Assembly (NCBI GenBank): GCA_003640335.1
Contig: RBKG01000236.1
Coordinates: 1-28,439, forward strand
Direction of reading: 5' to 3'
From: Porphyromonas sp.
Lineage (GTDB): Bacteria; Bacteroidota; Bacteroidia; Bacteroidales; Porphyromonadaceae
Length of the DNA: 28,439 nt
A model generated the notes under the pieces. That model worked only from the letters and a program-made list of their open reading frames with translations, ran no database searches and was not told where the DNA came from. This document shows, piece after piece, positions 8,966-17,845 of this stretch. Position numbers and translations under genes: made by a program. The first letter of the stretch is position 1, and every line of letters begins with the position of its first letter.

Positions 8966-9119
8966 ATCAGCTTATTTCTATCTACAGCCGTCATCGCTCA
9001 TTGTCTAAAAAATCACCCTGCCTGAATAGTTCTATAAGAATGTTATTGTCCCTCACCTACCCAACTAAGAGTAAATCGAATACAAGCACTATTTCAACGT
9101 CTCAGGATAAGCAATAAAA

Positions 9120-9155
9120 ATTGGGGAGAAGTATCCGAAAATACTCCTCCCCAAT
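9120..9155 (-). terminator. Rho-independent terminator after mutB
   Basis: Arms 9120-9134 and 9141-9155 pair over 15 positions around a 6-base loop (ccgaaa on the plus strand). The only imperfect position is a G.U wobble on the minus strand. The minus strand continues into TTTTTATTGC, a classic U-tract. It sits about 20 bases past the mutB stop codon. It is the strongest terminator in the window. Confidence 0.9.
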
Positions 9156-9176
9156 CTCTAGTTATATAAAAATATT

Positions 9177-11324
9177 CTATTCTTCTAGAAGAATTTCTAG
9201 CACCTTAGCAGCTGAGTAAGCCACTGGAGTACCAGGACCAAAGATAGCAGCTACACCTGCATTATAAAGGAATTCATAGTCCTGTGCAGGAATAACACCA
9301 CCAGCAGTTACCAAGATATCAGGACGACCTAACTTCTTGAGTTCTGCAATTACCTGAGGAATAAGTGTCTTATGACCTGCTGCAAGAGAAGATACTCCCA
9401 TTACATGCACGTCATTTTCTACAGCTTGGCGTGCAGATTCCTCAGGAGTCTGGAAGAGAGGACCCATATCGACGTCAAAACCACAGTCGGCATATCCCGT
9501 AGCAACAACCTTAGCTCCACGGTCGTGACCATCTTGTCCCATCTTAGCGATCATGATACGAGGCTGACGACCTTCCTTCTCAGCGAACTTCTTAGCTAAT
9601 TCCTTAGCACGAACGAAGTCCTTATCTTCATTTGATTCTGATGAATACACTCCAGATATAGTTCTAATGATTGCCTTATAACGACCTACTACCTCTTCGC
9701 AAGCATCTGAGATTTCTCCGAGAGTAGCGCGTAGAGCTGCTGCCTTAACAGCTAAATCAAGTAGGTTACCTTCCTTAGTACGTACGCAGTGAGTGATAGC
9801 TTCAAGAGCCTTCTTAACAGCAGCTTCATCACGCTCACCTCTCAATTCAGTAAGACGCTCAATCTGCTGAGTACGCACTGCAGTATTGTCAATTTCTAGG
9901 ATATCAATAGGATCTTCCTTCTCTAGACGGTACTTGTTAATACCAACGATTGTCTGCTGACGAGAGTCAATACGAGCTTGAGTACGTGCAGCAGCTTCTT
10001 CGATACGCATCTTAGGAAGACCTGTTTCGATAGCCTTAGCCATACCACCCATTTCTTCTACTTCCTTGATGTGTTCCCAAGCCTTATGCATAAGCTCGTT
10101 AGTCAAGCTTTCTACATAGTATGAACCTGCCCATGGGTCAATCTCACGACAGATTTGAGTTTCTTCTTGAATATAAATCTGTGTGTTACGAGCGATACGA
10201 GCAGAGAAGTCTGTAGGAAGAGCGATTGCTTCGTCAAGAGCGTTAGTGTGTAGTGACTGTGTGTGACCAAGAGCGGCACCCATAGCCTCAATACAAGTAC
10301 GACCAACGTTATTGAATGGATCTTGCTCTGTTAGAGACCAACCTGAAGTTTGGCTGTGTGTACGTAGAGCAAGAGACTTATCATTCTCAGGGTTGAACTG
10401 CTTCACAATCTTAGCCCAAAGACAACGTGCTGCACGCATCTTAGCAATTTCCATGAAGTGGTTCATACCGATAGCCCAGAAGAAAGATAGACGTGGAGCA
10501 AACTTATCTACTGGAATACCTGCAGCGATACCAGCCTTTAGATACTCTAGACCATCAGCAAGCGTATAAGCCATCTCAATATCAGCGGTAGCACCTGCTT
10601 CTTGCATGTGATAACCAGAGATAGAGATTGAGTTGAACTTAGGCATATTCTGAGAAGTATACTCAAAGATATCAGCGATGATACGCATAGAGAATTCAGG
10701 TGGATAGATATAAGTATTACGCACCATGAATTCCTTCAAGATATCATTCTGAATAGTACCAGCCATTTCTTCTAGCTTAGCACCCTGCTCTAGACCTGCA
10801 TTGATATAGAATGCCATAACAGGAAGTACCGCACCATTCATTGTCATCGATACAGACATCTTATTCAATGGAATACCATCAAATAGAACCTTCATATCTT
10901 CAAGAGAACAGATTGATACACCTGCCTTACCTACGTCCCCAACTACGCGCTGGTGGTCAGCATCGTAGCCTCGGTGTGTAGCCAAGTCAAAGGCAACCGA
11001 AAGCCCCTTCTGACCAGAAGCTAGGTTACGACGATAGAATGCATTAGATTCTTCTGCAGTAGAGAAACCTGCGTACTGACGGATAGTCCAAGGACGCATA
11101 GCATACATACCGCTATAAGGACCACGAAGGAATGGGGGAAGACCTGATGCATACTCTAGGTGTTCCATACCTTCAAGGTCAGCCTGCGTATATACAGGCT
11201 TTACAAGAATCTGCTCTGGTGTACGCCATAGAGAGTCGTTGCCCTGTGCAGATGCCCATGCTGCAGCATCACTATTAGCGAAGCCTGCAGACTTTATATC
11301 TATATTCTTATATTGTGGTTTCAT
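9177..11324 (-). CDS. mutB: Methylmalonyl-CoA mutase, large (catalytic) subunit
   Basis: Adenosylcobalamin-dependent isomerase interconverting succinyl-CoA and methylmalonyl-CoA, used by propionate-forming anaerobes in the reductive direction. The 715-residue protein has the N-terminal TIM-barrel substrate domain ([17 protein letters not shown] at about 74-90) and a C-terminal B12-binding domain from about 586. The cobalt-ligand motif DxHxxG is complete: Asp598, His600, Gly603 in GQDGHDRG. It starts 16 bases after mutA, preceded on the minus strand by AGGAGAAG, an unusually clear Shine-Dalgarno sequence for this phylum. A strong terminator follows. The epimerase and decarboxylase genes of the pathway are not in the window. 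Confidence 0.97.
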   Translation of the reverse strand: MKPQYKNIDIKSAGFANSDAAAWASAQGNDSLWRTPEQILVKPVYTQADLEGMEHLEYASGLPPFLRGPYSGMYAMRPWTIRQYAGFSTAEESNAFYRRNLASGQKGLSVAFDLATHRGYDADHQRVVGDVGKAGVSICSLEDMKVLFDGIPLNKMSVSMTMNGAVLPVMAFYINAGLEQGAKLEEMAGTIQNDILKEFMVRNTYIYPPEFSMRIIADIFEYTSQNMPKFNSISISGYHMQEAGATADIEMAYTLADGLEYLKAGIAAGIPVDKFAPRLSFFWAIGMNHFMEIAKMRAARCLWAKIVKQFNPENDKSLALRTHSQTSGWSLTEQDPFNNVGRTCIEAMGAALGHTQSLHTNALDEAIALPTDFSARIARNTQIYIQEETQICREIDPWAGSYYVESLTNELMHKAWEHIKEVEEMGGMAKAIETGLPKMRIEEAAARTQARIDSRQQTIVGINKYRLEKEDPIDILEIDNTAVRTQQIERLTELRGERDEAAVKKALEAITHCVRTKEGNLLDLAVKAAALRATLGEISDACEEVVGRYKAIIRTISGVYSSESNEDKDFVRAKELAKKFAEKEGRQPRIMIAKMGQDGHDRGAKVVATGYADCGFDVDMGPLFQTPEESARQAVENDVHVMGVSSLAAGHKTLIPQVIAELKKLGRPDILVTAGGVIPAQDYEFLYNAGVAAIFGPGTPVAYSAAKVLEILLEE

Positions 11325-11340
11325 CTTAATACTTCTCCTA

Positions 11341-13200
11341 TTAATTGATTCCTAGTACTGCATTAAAGCCTCTGAGCGTTTCAAGAACATTGCTCTTCAC
11401 ATTGATGAAATTGGTAATACCTACAGCCTTGAGGTCTTCAGAGCAAGCAGGAGCACCAGCTACAACAAATTGAGCACGACCATCAAGATACTTGTAAGCT
11501 TCTGGAGCAAACTCTGCATACTCATCATCACTTGAACAAAGTACGATGATATCAGCTCCTGCAGCAAGACCAGCATCTACACCTTCTTGTACAGTCTTGA
11601 AGCCAAGATTATCCATAACCTTGTAACCAGCACAAGCAAAGAAGTTAGAAGAGAACTGAGAGCGAGCTAGACGCATAGCAAGGTTACCTATTGTAAGCAT
11701 AAATACCTTTACATCCTTACCACTACGCTCTGTAGCTAGACGAAGTTCTTCGAAGTCGCTAGCACCTCTTGAGAAATTCAACTTCTCAATAGTAGCCTCA
11801 CCACAGCCGCAGCTATGAGATTCTTCTCCTTCAAACTTAAGCTTTGCAGCTGCCACCTCAGTAAAGTTAGGGAACTGGTTAGTACCCAAGAATATTTCCT
11901 TACGAGCAGCAACATTAGCATGACGCTTAGTATTACTTGCATTTACAGCAGCTTGCACCTTACCAGCTTCAGCAGCAGCAGCAAAACCACCTTCTTCGTC
12001 TACTGCGAGGAAGAGCTTCCATGCTTCATTTGCGATAGAGTTAGTCAAGTACTCTACGTAATAAGAACCTGCAGCAGGGTCAATAACCTTGTCAAAGTGA
12101 GATTCTTCCTTTAGAAGAAGCTGTTGGTTACGAGCGATACGTTCAGAGAAATCATCAGACTCTTGATAAGTTACATCAAATGGCTGTACTGTGATAGAGT
12201 CTACTCCAGCAATAGAAGCACTCATAGCTTCAGTTTGTGTGCGTAGTAGATTTACGTGAGCATCGTACACAGTCTTATTCCAAGTTGAAGTTACAGCATG
12301 CTGATAAATCTTAGCAGCTTCTCCTCTATACTGTTCTCCATGTGAACCAACGATTTCAGCCCACAACCAACGAGCAGCACGGAACTTCGCTATCTCCATG
12401 AAATAGTTAGAGCCAATACCGAAGACAAAGCGAATACGACTAGTTACTTCCTCAATGCTATAGCCTTCTGCTACTAATGAATCCAACAATTCTGCACCCC
12501 AAGCAAGAGCATAACCTAGTTCTTGATAGATGAATGCACCTGCATTATTAAGGTTAAGAGCATTAACAGTAAGTACTCGGAAGCCCTTAAGAGGCTTGAT
12601 AGCTTCAAGCAAAGCCTTACAAGATGCTACCCACTGAGGGTTAGAGATACCACGTACAAGTTGCTTCTTGAATGGGTCATAACCAATAGAACCCTTAGAT
12701 GTTTCAAGATTAGCTCCTACTTCCTTGTAGTAAGCAACAAGCACTTCTGCAAGCTTAGCAGCTACAGACACGCAACAAGTAAAGTTAAGTTCTACAGCCT
12801 CTGGATAAATACCTTTAAGAAGGACCCTCAAGCTCTCAACATTGATTTGAGTCTTCTTGAGCTTAAATCCTAGAGAAGTAATCCCCTTGCCAAGAATATC
12901 TAGAGCCTTTGCATTCGCAGCCTCTAGGTCTACAACATTAATGTCTTGTCTAATAAGCCATTCATTATCCATACGAGTACTACGTACGTAAGGATACTCT
13001 GCTGGTAGGACATGAGGAGTTGTTAATCCTTCAAGGTCCTCCTTACGATAGAATGGATTTACATTGAAGCCCTCGTTCGTGCGCCACACTAATTTCTTAG
13101 CGAAGTCTGCACCTTTCAAGTCGGCCGTAATCTTGTCCATCCACGCCTGTGTCGTCACAGGAGCGAACTCCGTCAAAAGCCTTTCCTTCTGGTTTGCCAT
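11341..13200 (-). CDS. mutA: Methylmalonyl-CoA mutase, small (non-catalytic) subunit
   Basis: Partner of MutB in the heterodimeric mutase. The 619-residue protein follows the same two-domain plan, but its C-terminal cobalamin-type domain has no DxHxxG motif: the corresponding region reads [14 protein letters not shown], as expected for the beta subunit, which does not bind B12. A cysteine cluster CGCG lies in the linker near residue 463. It is the first gene of the mutA-mutB pair, with a promoter about 95 bases upstream. No cobalamin riboswitch is evident in that short leader. The ATG at 13198-13200 begins the conserved N-terminal region. Confidence 0.95.
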   Translation of the reverse strand: MANQKERLLTEFAPVTTQAWMDKITADLKGADFAKKLVWRTNEGFNVNPFYRKEDLEGLTTPHVLPAEYPYVRSTRMDNEWLIRQDINVVDLEAANAKALDILGKGITSLGFKLKKTQINVESLRVLLKGIYPEAVELNFTCCVSVAAKLAEVLVAYYKEVGANLETSKGSIGYDPFKKQLVRGISNPQWVASCKALLEAIKPLKGFRVLTVNALNLNNAGAFIYQELGYALAWGAELLDSLVAEGYSIEEVTSRIRFVFGIGSNYFMEIAKFRAARWLWAEIVGSHGEQYRGEAAKIYQHAVTSTWNKTVYDAHVNLLRTQTEAMSASIAGVDSITVQPFDVTYQESDDFSERIARNQQLLLKEESHFDKVIDPAAGSYYVEYLTNSIANEAWKLFLAVDEEGGFAAAAEAGKVQAAVNASNTKRHANVAARKEIFLGTNQFPNFTEVAAAKLKFEGEESHSCGCGEATIEKLNFSRGASDFEELRLATERSGKDVKVFMLTIGNLAMRLARSQFSSNFFACAGYKVMDNLGFKTVQEGVDAGLAAGADIIVLCSSDDEYAEFAPEAYKYLDGRAQFVVAGAPACSEDLKAVGITNFINVKSNVLETLRGFNAVLGIN

Positions 13201-13295
13201 ATTCTATATAATTTAGTGAATCTTAATCTATTATCCTTCTCAAAAAGCAAGACTACCCCTTAATAAATAGATAGTAACCTGCTTAATGATTGGAA

Positions 13296-13325
13296 CAAAG
13301 GTAATAAATACTAGGCAACAAACAA
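13296..13325 (-). promoter_or_regulatory. Two-box Bacteroidota promoter for mutA-mutB
   Basis: On the minus strand TTG at 13325-13323 is followed 19 bases later by TACCTTTG at 13303-13296. This agrees with the -33/-7 layout of Bacteroidota promoters and is the only site here where both boxes are spaced well. The leader would be roughly 85-90 bases. Bases 13201-13367 otherwise hold no gene and no clear terminator for the DUF4301 gene. Confidence 0.6.
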
Positions 13326-13367
13326 TGTTATTAGCTGATATTTTTCTTCAATTGCGACACAAAATGA

Positions 13368-14927
13368 CTACTTTGTTTGTAGGCGACCTTGGTGCTCTGG
13401 ACGTAGTAAGTCATTCACTTCCTTCACAGGATTGAACGTCTCGATAGGTACTTCTACAAAGACTGTTAGCCAATGGTGCATAGCTCCATTCCATAAACCG
13501 GGACGTTCAAGAGCCTTGAGTTCACGCCCTTCCAAGCTCTTACTCGAAACAAAGGCAGTCTTTGGATTTATAAATGATTGGAGATTGTATGAAGTTCCAT
13601 CATAACGCTTTGTCGAACACACAATATCTACTGGGTTAAAGAATTGCCCTGCCTCAAAGAATGCTTTTTGTGCCTCATCATTCATATTAATCTGCGAGCT
13701 TTCCAAGATTTGTAGCGAGGTTGAACCATCAGCTTCTTTAATGATGAATGGACCTCCACCGGGCTCTTTCTCATTGCTAACCATGCCACATACTCGAATA
13801 GGTCTATCTAACTTAGACTTTAGCCATTCTTGAAGATCTGCTGGTTTATCCGCGAAATGCTCAGGAATATCTATACATAAGGTTTTCGTCAAGAAGCTTG
13901 AAATCTCATCTAACTGAGTAGACGAAAGTTTTCCTTTCTCTAGTAGTTGCAGATAGCTGTATGCTTGATTACGAACTCTAACAAGTATTCCTCCAAGAAG
14001 TTTCTTATATATGACGACACTACTTTTAAGATGGTCAGGCACGACATTGTCTATATTCTTGATAAAGATAATGTCTGCATCAAGGTCACCTAGATTACTA
14101 ATCAGTGAGCCGTGTCCACCAGGTCTAAATAGCATTGAACCATCATTCTTTCTAAAGATTTCTCCATCTTTATCCAGAGCAATCGTATCTGTTGATGATT
14201 TCTGTTCACTATAAGTAATTTCATACTCTACCCCAAAGCGGTCTTCATACTTAGCTTTAGCATCTGCAATAAGCGCTTCAAAGTGTGGGCGATGCTCAGG
14301 AGATACTGTAAAATGAATGCGCACCTTGCCGTTTGAATGTCTAGCATACATGGCTCCTTCTACTAAATGCTCCTCAGCTGCCGTACATGAGCCTTTTGCG
14401 TAATTATGGAATAATATCAATCCCTTAGGAAGGAAACCATAGTTTAGCCCTTTCTCAGTAAGAAGATTTCTAATGACTGCCTTATAATCCCCCTCCTCAA
14501 TTAGCTTTACAGCTTGCTTCCAGTTATTGCGCATACAAGCCTGCGTTAGCCTATCGCTAAATGCAAACCGAGATATATTATCAAAAAATCTTTGTACCGA
14601 CTCATCTTTTTCAGGAGTAGTTTGGTCGGAGTCTAAGAAGTTAAATAAGCTCTTAAACATACGAGAAGCGGCGCCTGATGCAGGAACCATCTTACAGACA
14701 TTAGCTTCTGCTTTCTTCAAGTAATCCTCCCAAAGATTAAGATAATACGACATCTCTTCATTATCAAGGCGCACAACACCACGTTCAATGGAAGCTGATG
14801 CCTCGATATTAAGGTAGGGAAAGCCCTTACGAATAGACTCTACTTGCTGAGTTGCTTCCTCTACACTCACGCCCAAAGCCTCAAGTTGCTTGAGGTCTTG
14901 CTCTGAGAATAAACTATTAGTCTCCAT
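13368..14927 (-). CDS. DUF4301 family protein, nucleotidyltransferase-like motifs
   Basis: A 519-residue cytoplasmic protein with no signal peptide or membrane segment, recognised as the DUF4301 family common in Bacteroidota; its function is not established. Three stretches resemble GT-A fold sugar-nucleotide pyrophosphorylases: VPASGAASRMFKSLF at 81-95 (like the nucleotide loop GGxGTRMG...K), RPGGHGSLI at 268-276 (like GHG/GNGG in UDP-sugar pyrophosphorylases) and FIKNIDNVVPD at 288-298 (like the NIDN/VDN segment). A histidine- and glutamate-bearing block HNYAKGSCTAAEEHLVEGA lies at 174-192. It has its own -7 element and sits between hemN and mutA, with no informative neighbour. The family call is firm; the enzymatic suggestion is an inference. 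Confidence 0.8.
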   Translation of the reverse strand: METNSLFSEQDLKQLEALGVSVEEATQQVESIRKGFPYLNIEASASIERGVVRLDNEEMSYYLNLWEDYLKKAEANVCKMVPASGAASRMFKSLFNFLDSDQTTPEKDESVQRFFDNISRFAFSDRLTQACMRNNWKQAVKLIEEGDYKAVIRNLLTEKGLNYGFLPKGLILFHNYAKGSCTAAEEHLVEGAMYARHSNGKVRIHFTVSPEHRPHFEALIADAKAKYEDRFGVEYEITYSEQKSSTDTIALDKDGEIFRKNDGSMLFRPGGHGSLISNLGDLDADIIFIKNIDNVVPDHLKSSVVIYKKLLGGILVRVRNQAYSYLQLLEKGKLSSTQLDEISSFLTKTLCIDIPEHFADKPADLQEWLKSKLDRPIRVCGMVSNEKEPGGGPFIIKEADGSTSLQILESSQINMNDEAQKAFFEAGQFFNPVDIVCSTKRYDGTSYNLQSFINPKTAFVSSKSLEGRELKALERPGLWNGAMHHWLTVFVEVPIETFNPVKEVNDLLRPEHQGRLQTK

Positions 14928-14950
14928 ACTATATATTAATTAGATAGTAC

Positions 14951-14958
14951 CAAAGATA
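14951..14958 (-). promoter_or_regulatory. -7 promoter element for the DUF4301 gene
   Basis: The minus strand reads TATCTTTG, a full TAnnTTTG match, 23 bases before the ATG and inside the 47-base gap after hemN. No -33 box is evident. Confidence 0.5.
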
Positions 14959-14974
14959 CAAAATAGTCTTTGTT

Positions 14975-16354
14975 CTAAAGAGCCATACTATAAGGCAAAT
15001 TGCCACTAGCTTGAGCTAACATAGGGTCTAAAGCAGAGGCAACAATGCGGATAAAGGGCAATCCCTTATCTGTTATAGTAAGGGCATCTTCATTCCACAC
15101 AACTAAGTTATCCTCAGCCATACTTTGTAATAGCTCTCTATTTATATAGATTATGCCCTTCAGCTCGCTTATAGACATCTCATAACGCTCTGCAAAATCT
15201 CGCCAAACAATTTGAGCATTACACATAATTGAAGCTATTAGTTCTCCAGCAAGCTGCTCCTGTTGGGTTAGCTTGTACCCTCGTTCGACGGGAAGCTCTC
15301 CCCGCTCAATACTCTCTCTATAAAACTTGATACTTTTAGTATTCTGAGCATAAGCACCCGCAAGTTGGCTAATGGCTGTTACCCCCACAGCATAGACTTG
15401 TCCTGTCGTGGCTCTAGTACAATAGCCTTGAAAATTTCGATGCAATAAACCTTGCTCTTGCGCTATGTAGAGAGCGTCATTAGGTCTTACGAAGTGGTCC
15501 ATGCCAACGCTATAATAACCTGCCTCTTTCAGTAATGATTGAGCTGCAGCCAACATAGCAGACTTATCTTCGGCTGATGGTAATCCTAGCTTTTCTAGAA
15601 TAAGTTGTCGAGACTTAACCCAAGGAACATGAGCATAGCTAAAGGTTACAAGTCTATCCGGATTTAAAGCTATCGCTCTTCTTATGTTATCAGCAAAAGA
15701 TTGAGGAGTTTGCTTAGGCAAACCATATATCAAGTCCAAATTAATTCCAATGCCATGACTACGGAGTAAACAAAAGATTTCTTCAAATGCTACTCTTGAT
15801 GGTTGTCTATTCACAGCAGCAAGGACATCTTCATGAAAATCTTGTACCCCTAAACTTACTCGAGTAAAGCCAGCATCAACTAACTCCTCCCACCCTGATA
15901 AGCTGAGGTAGGCGGGATGGCATTCTATTGCAATCTCCGCACCTTCGGATAATGTGAAGCTAGACTTTAAGCGCTCATTTATTTTCTTCAACCATTTCAG
16001 AGGAACAGCCGTGGGCGTACCTCCTCCATAATGAATTTGCATAATTGGGCGAGATGTATCCAACAAAGGGATAATCATCTCTAACTCATCTAGTACTGCT
16101 TGCATGTACGCATCTACATTATCTCGTTTTTCCATTTCATACGCATTACAAGCGCAATAATGGCAGAGGCGCGGACAGAATGGGACATGTATATAAAAAG
16201 ACAAACCCTTTATCCCTTCCTGATTACTTTTGACGATAGCCTTACGCAAATCTTCAGAGCCAAAACTAGGTTGAAAATAATTTGCAGGAGGGTAACTTGT
16301 ATAACGAGGTGTTGGTCGGTTGTATTTAGAGATTAGAATAGAATCTATTTCCAT
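14975..16354 (-). CDS. hemN: Oxygen-independent coproporphyrinogen III oxidase
   Basis: Radical-SAM enzyme that decarboxylates coproporphyrinogen III to protoporphyrinogen IX without oxygen. At 459 residues it matches the E. coli enzyme in length. The features separate it from the HemW paralogue: N-terminal PRYTSYPPA at 16-24, the four-cysteine motif Cys60, Cys64, Cys67, Cys69 (CPRLCHYCAC), GGGTPT at 110-115, and the C-terminal substrate region RNFQGYCTR, VGVTAIS and YAQN. It is the only tetrapyrrole gene in the window. It lies 278 bases after the TonB receptor/MFS pair, with the repeat element between them, and 47 bases before the DUF4301 gene. No good TAnnTTTG box precedes it. Confidence 0.95.
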   Translation of the reverse strand: MEIDSILISKYNRPTPRYTSYPPANYFQPSFGSEDLRKAIVKSNQEGIKGLSFYIHVPFCPRLCHYCACNAYEMEKRDNVDAYMQAVLDELEMIIPLLDTSRPIMQIHYGGGTPTAVPLKWLKKINERLKSSFTLSEGAEIAIECHPAYLSLSGWEELVDAGFTRVSLGVQDFHEDVLAAVNRQPSRVAFEEIFCLLRSHGIGINLDLIYGLPKQTPQSFADNIRRAIALNPDRLVTFSYAHVPWVKSRQLILEKLGLPSAEDKSAMLAAAQSLLKEAGYYSVGMDHFVRPNDALYIAQEQGLLHRNFQGYCTRATTGQVYAVGVTAISQLAGAYAQNTKSIKFYRESIERGELPVERGYKLTQQEQLAGELIASIMCNAQIVWRDFAERYEMSISELKGIIYINRELLQSMAEDNLVVWNEDALTITDKGLPFIRIVASALDPMLAQASGNLPYSMAL

Positions 16355-16454
16355 TATTTCATTTATTGTAATTTGAATTCACGAGCTATTAAAAGAACTA
16401 ATATACGTCTCTTAGTGTTGTTTAAACCTTAAATAAAAATTGCTGAAGTGCTAA

Positions 16455-16478
16455 AGGAAACTTATATCCTAGTTTCCT
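16455..16478 (-). terminator. Weak hairpin past the MFS gene, possible terminator
   Basis: AGGAAACT and AGTTTCCT, perfect 8-base arms around an 8-base loop, lie 155 bases past the MFS stop. The minus strand continues TTTAGCACTTC, a poor U-tract, so termination here is uncertain. It touches the left edge of the repeat element and could belong to it. Confidence 0.3.
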
Positions 16479-16564
16479 ATTCTGCAAACTTCAGCTGTAG
16501 TTTGTGCAGACTACGGCTGAAGTTTGTACAGACTACACGTGTAGTCTGCAAAAACTTCGCCGAG
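16474..16564. repeat. 22-base-period palindromic intergenic repeat, copy A
   Basis: After the flank TTCCTATTCTGCAAACTTC (16474-16492), four 8-base cores at 16491-16498 (TCAGCTGT), 16513-16520 (ACGGCTGA), 16535-16542 (ACACGTGT) and 16557-16564 (TCGCCGAG) alternate with 14-base linkers of consensus AGTYTGYRCARACT. The period is exactly 22. Core 1 pairs with core 2 to make a 46-base hairpin at 16483-16528, and 16529-16548 is a perfect 20-base palindrome centred on core 3. A decayed continuation may run to about 16627. It fills the gap between the MFS gene and hemN. A second copy lies at 28361-28439. Confidence 0.85.
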
Positions 16565-16632
16565 TGCTCAACCTTTACTTTCCTATTTGAAAATCTTCAT
16601 CTGCGATAGCTCCGACTTTTTGTAGTAGAGCT

Positions 16633-17835
16633 TCAATGCCGTTTAGTCCAATAAAAGACATAAAGCAAGCTAATCAATGAAAAGACAGCTTCTAATGCAA
16701 AGAAACCACTATAGCCTAAGCGTTCAGAGAGTCCTCCACTAAAACTGGCTATCAAAAGACCACTCAAATGAGGAATGACAATCTGTAATGTAAAGTCTGT
16801 TCCCTCGCGACCTGAACGAACATAGTCCATTGCGAAAGAATAGACCATCACCGTCCCAAAGCCATAGGCTGCCCATAGTAAACCTAAAGATAAGAGAATG
16901 TAAGGTAACGAATATAATCCAAGAAAGGCAAGCACAGCAATTACAAAGGCGGCTATCCCTATAAACATCGCAGCATATCGTAAGCCTTGATGAATATCTA
17001 GAACCTTACGAAATCGGCTCAACAGCATACTTCCAAGAAATCCCATACTTGCTCCATAAAGAGTGAATAGTAAGCCTATATCTTTAAGACTATATTTCAA
17101 ATCGACAAGGTAGGGTTTCATCATAGCCATAGTACCTACAAGTCCAAAATTCAAAAGAACGAGTACAAGTATTCGCCCAAAGCTATCCTTCTGCGAAAAA
17201 AAACTTACAATGTCATTAAGACCAATCCTATCAGTATCATGAATAAGTTTCTTCTCAATCTGCACTTCTGATTTGTAAGTATATAGGGGAAGAAGAAATA
17301 GCATAACAAGCGCTGCCATTAAAAGAAATAAAGCAGTCCAGCCCAAGCTATGATAAAGCATCATGAGTACTCCTCCCCCAAAAATCGTTCCAGCAAACTG
17401 CCCCATAGATTGTAAGCGATTAGCGCGTACGACATCTCCTTTGAAAGTTAAAGAGGTTAGTGCATCTGTAGCAATATCCTGCGTCGCTGAGCAAACAAAG
17501 GCAAGGACTATAAGACCTAGAATTAAGGTAAAATGAAGCTTAATCTGAAGGAAAGCAACAGCGACAAGAGCGAGCGCATAAGCTAATTCACTTGAAAATA
17601 TCCAGCGTTTATAGCTTGCGAGATTTGATGTATTTCTATCTACGATAGGAGCCCAAAGAAGCTTAGCAATCCAAGGAAGCTTAACCAATTGAAGAAGACC
17701 AATAGACGAAAGCGAAAAATGTTCTTGTCTCATGATAACAGGTAAGAGTGTACTGATGAGACTCATCGGTACACTCTGTGCCATATAGAGAGAAAAGAAT
17801 GTCAGTTGCTTACGTCCAAACGGAGTATACTGCAT
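16633..17835 (-). CDS. MFS permease, AmpG/RhtX-FptX-like, probable siderophore importer
   Basis: A 400-residue inner-membrane protein with about twelve hydrophobic segments. The N-terminal block IGLLQLVKLPWIAKLLWAP followed by IVDR at about 43-65, and ATQDIATDALTSL in the fourth segment, are characteristic of the AmpG/RhtX/FptX branch of the major facilitator superfamily. AmpG imports muropeptides; RhtX and FptX import ferric siderophores. The gene starts 10 bases after a TonB-dependent receptor, matching the receptor-permease arrangement of pyochelin uptake (FptA-FptX), so siderophore or similar iron-ligand import is favoured. A run of eight A (plus strand) occurs near 17196-17203. The stop is TGA at 16633-16635. 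Confidence 0.8.
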   Translation of the reverse strand: MQYTPFGRKQLTFFSLYMAQSVPMSLISTLLPVIMRQEHFSLSSIGLLQLVKLPWIAKLLWAPIVDRNTSNLASYKRWIFSSELAYALALVAVAFLQIKLHFTLILGLIVLAFVCSATQDIATDALTSLTFKGDVVRANRLQSMGQFAGTIFGGGVLMMLYHSLGWTALFLLMAALVMLFLLPLYTYKSEVQIEKKLIHDTDRIGLNDIVSFFSQKDSFGRILVLVLLNFGLVGTMAMMKPYLVDLKYSLKDIGLLFTLYGASMGFLGSMLLSRFRKVLDIHQGLRYAAMFIGIAAFVIAVLAFLGLYSLPYILLSLGLLWAAYGFGTVMVYSFAMDYVRSGREGTDFTLQIVIPHLSGLLIASFSGGLSERLGYSGFFALEAVFSLISLLYVFYWTKRH

Positions 17836-17845
17836 CTGATATCTG

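Noticed and set aside
8887..9117. A plus-strand 76-residue frame spanning the ftsE start and the following gap
   Set aside because: It is antisense to the ftsE N-terminus, low in complexity (Ser/Thr rich), and overlaps the ftsE promoter. No recognisable motif.
10312..10569. Plus-strand frames within mutB, mutA, topA, hemN and other genes
   Set aside because: They are shadows of well-supported minus-strand genes, with no family resemblance, ribosome site or promoter.
13201..13300. A cobalamin riboswitch ahead of the B12-dependent mutA-mutB genes
   Set aside because: The leader after the promoter is only about 90 bases and shows no B12-box or the needed multi-helix layout.
16474..16564. The periodic repeat as a CRISPR array
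   Set aside because: The fixed part is 14 bases and the variable part 8, far too short for CRISPR repeats and spacers, and the variable parts are related palindromes. No cas genes are nearby.
17190..17210. Run of eight A in the MFS gene as a phase-variation tract
   Set aside because: Eight bases is short, the frame is intact, and such runs are frequent in AT-rich coding DNA. Read-level length variation would be needed.
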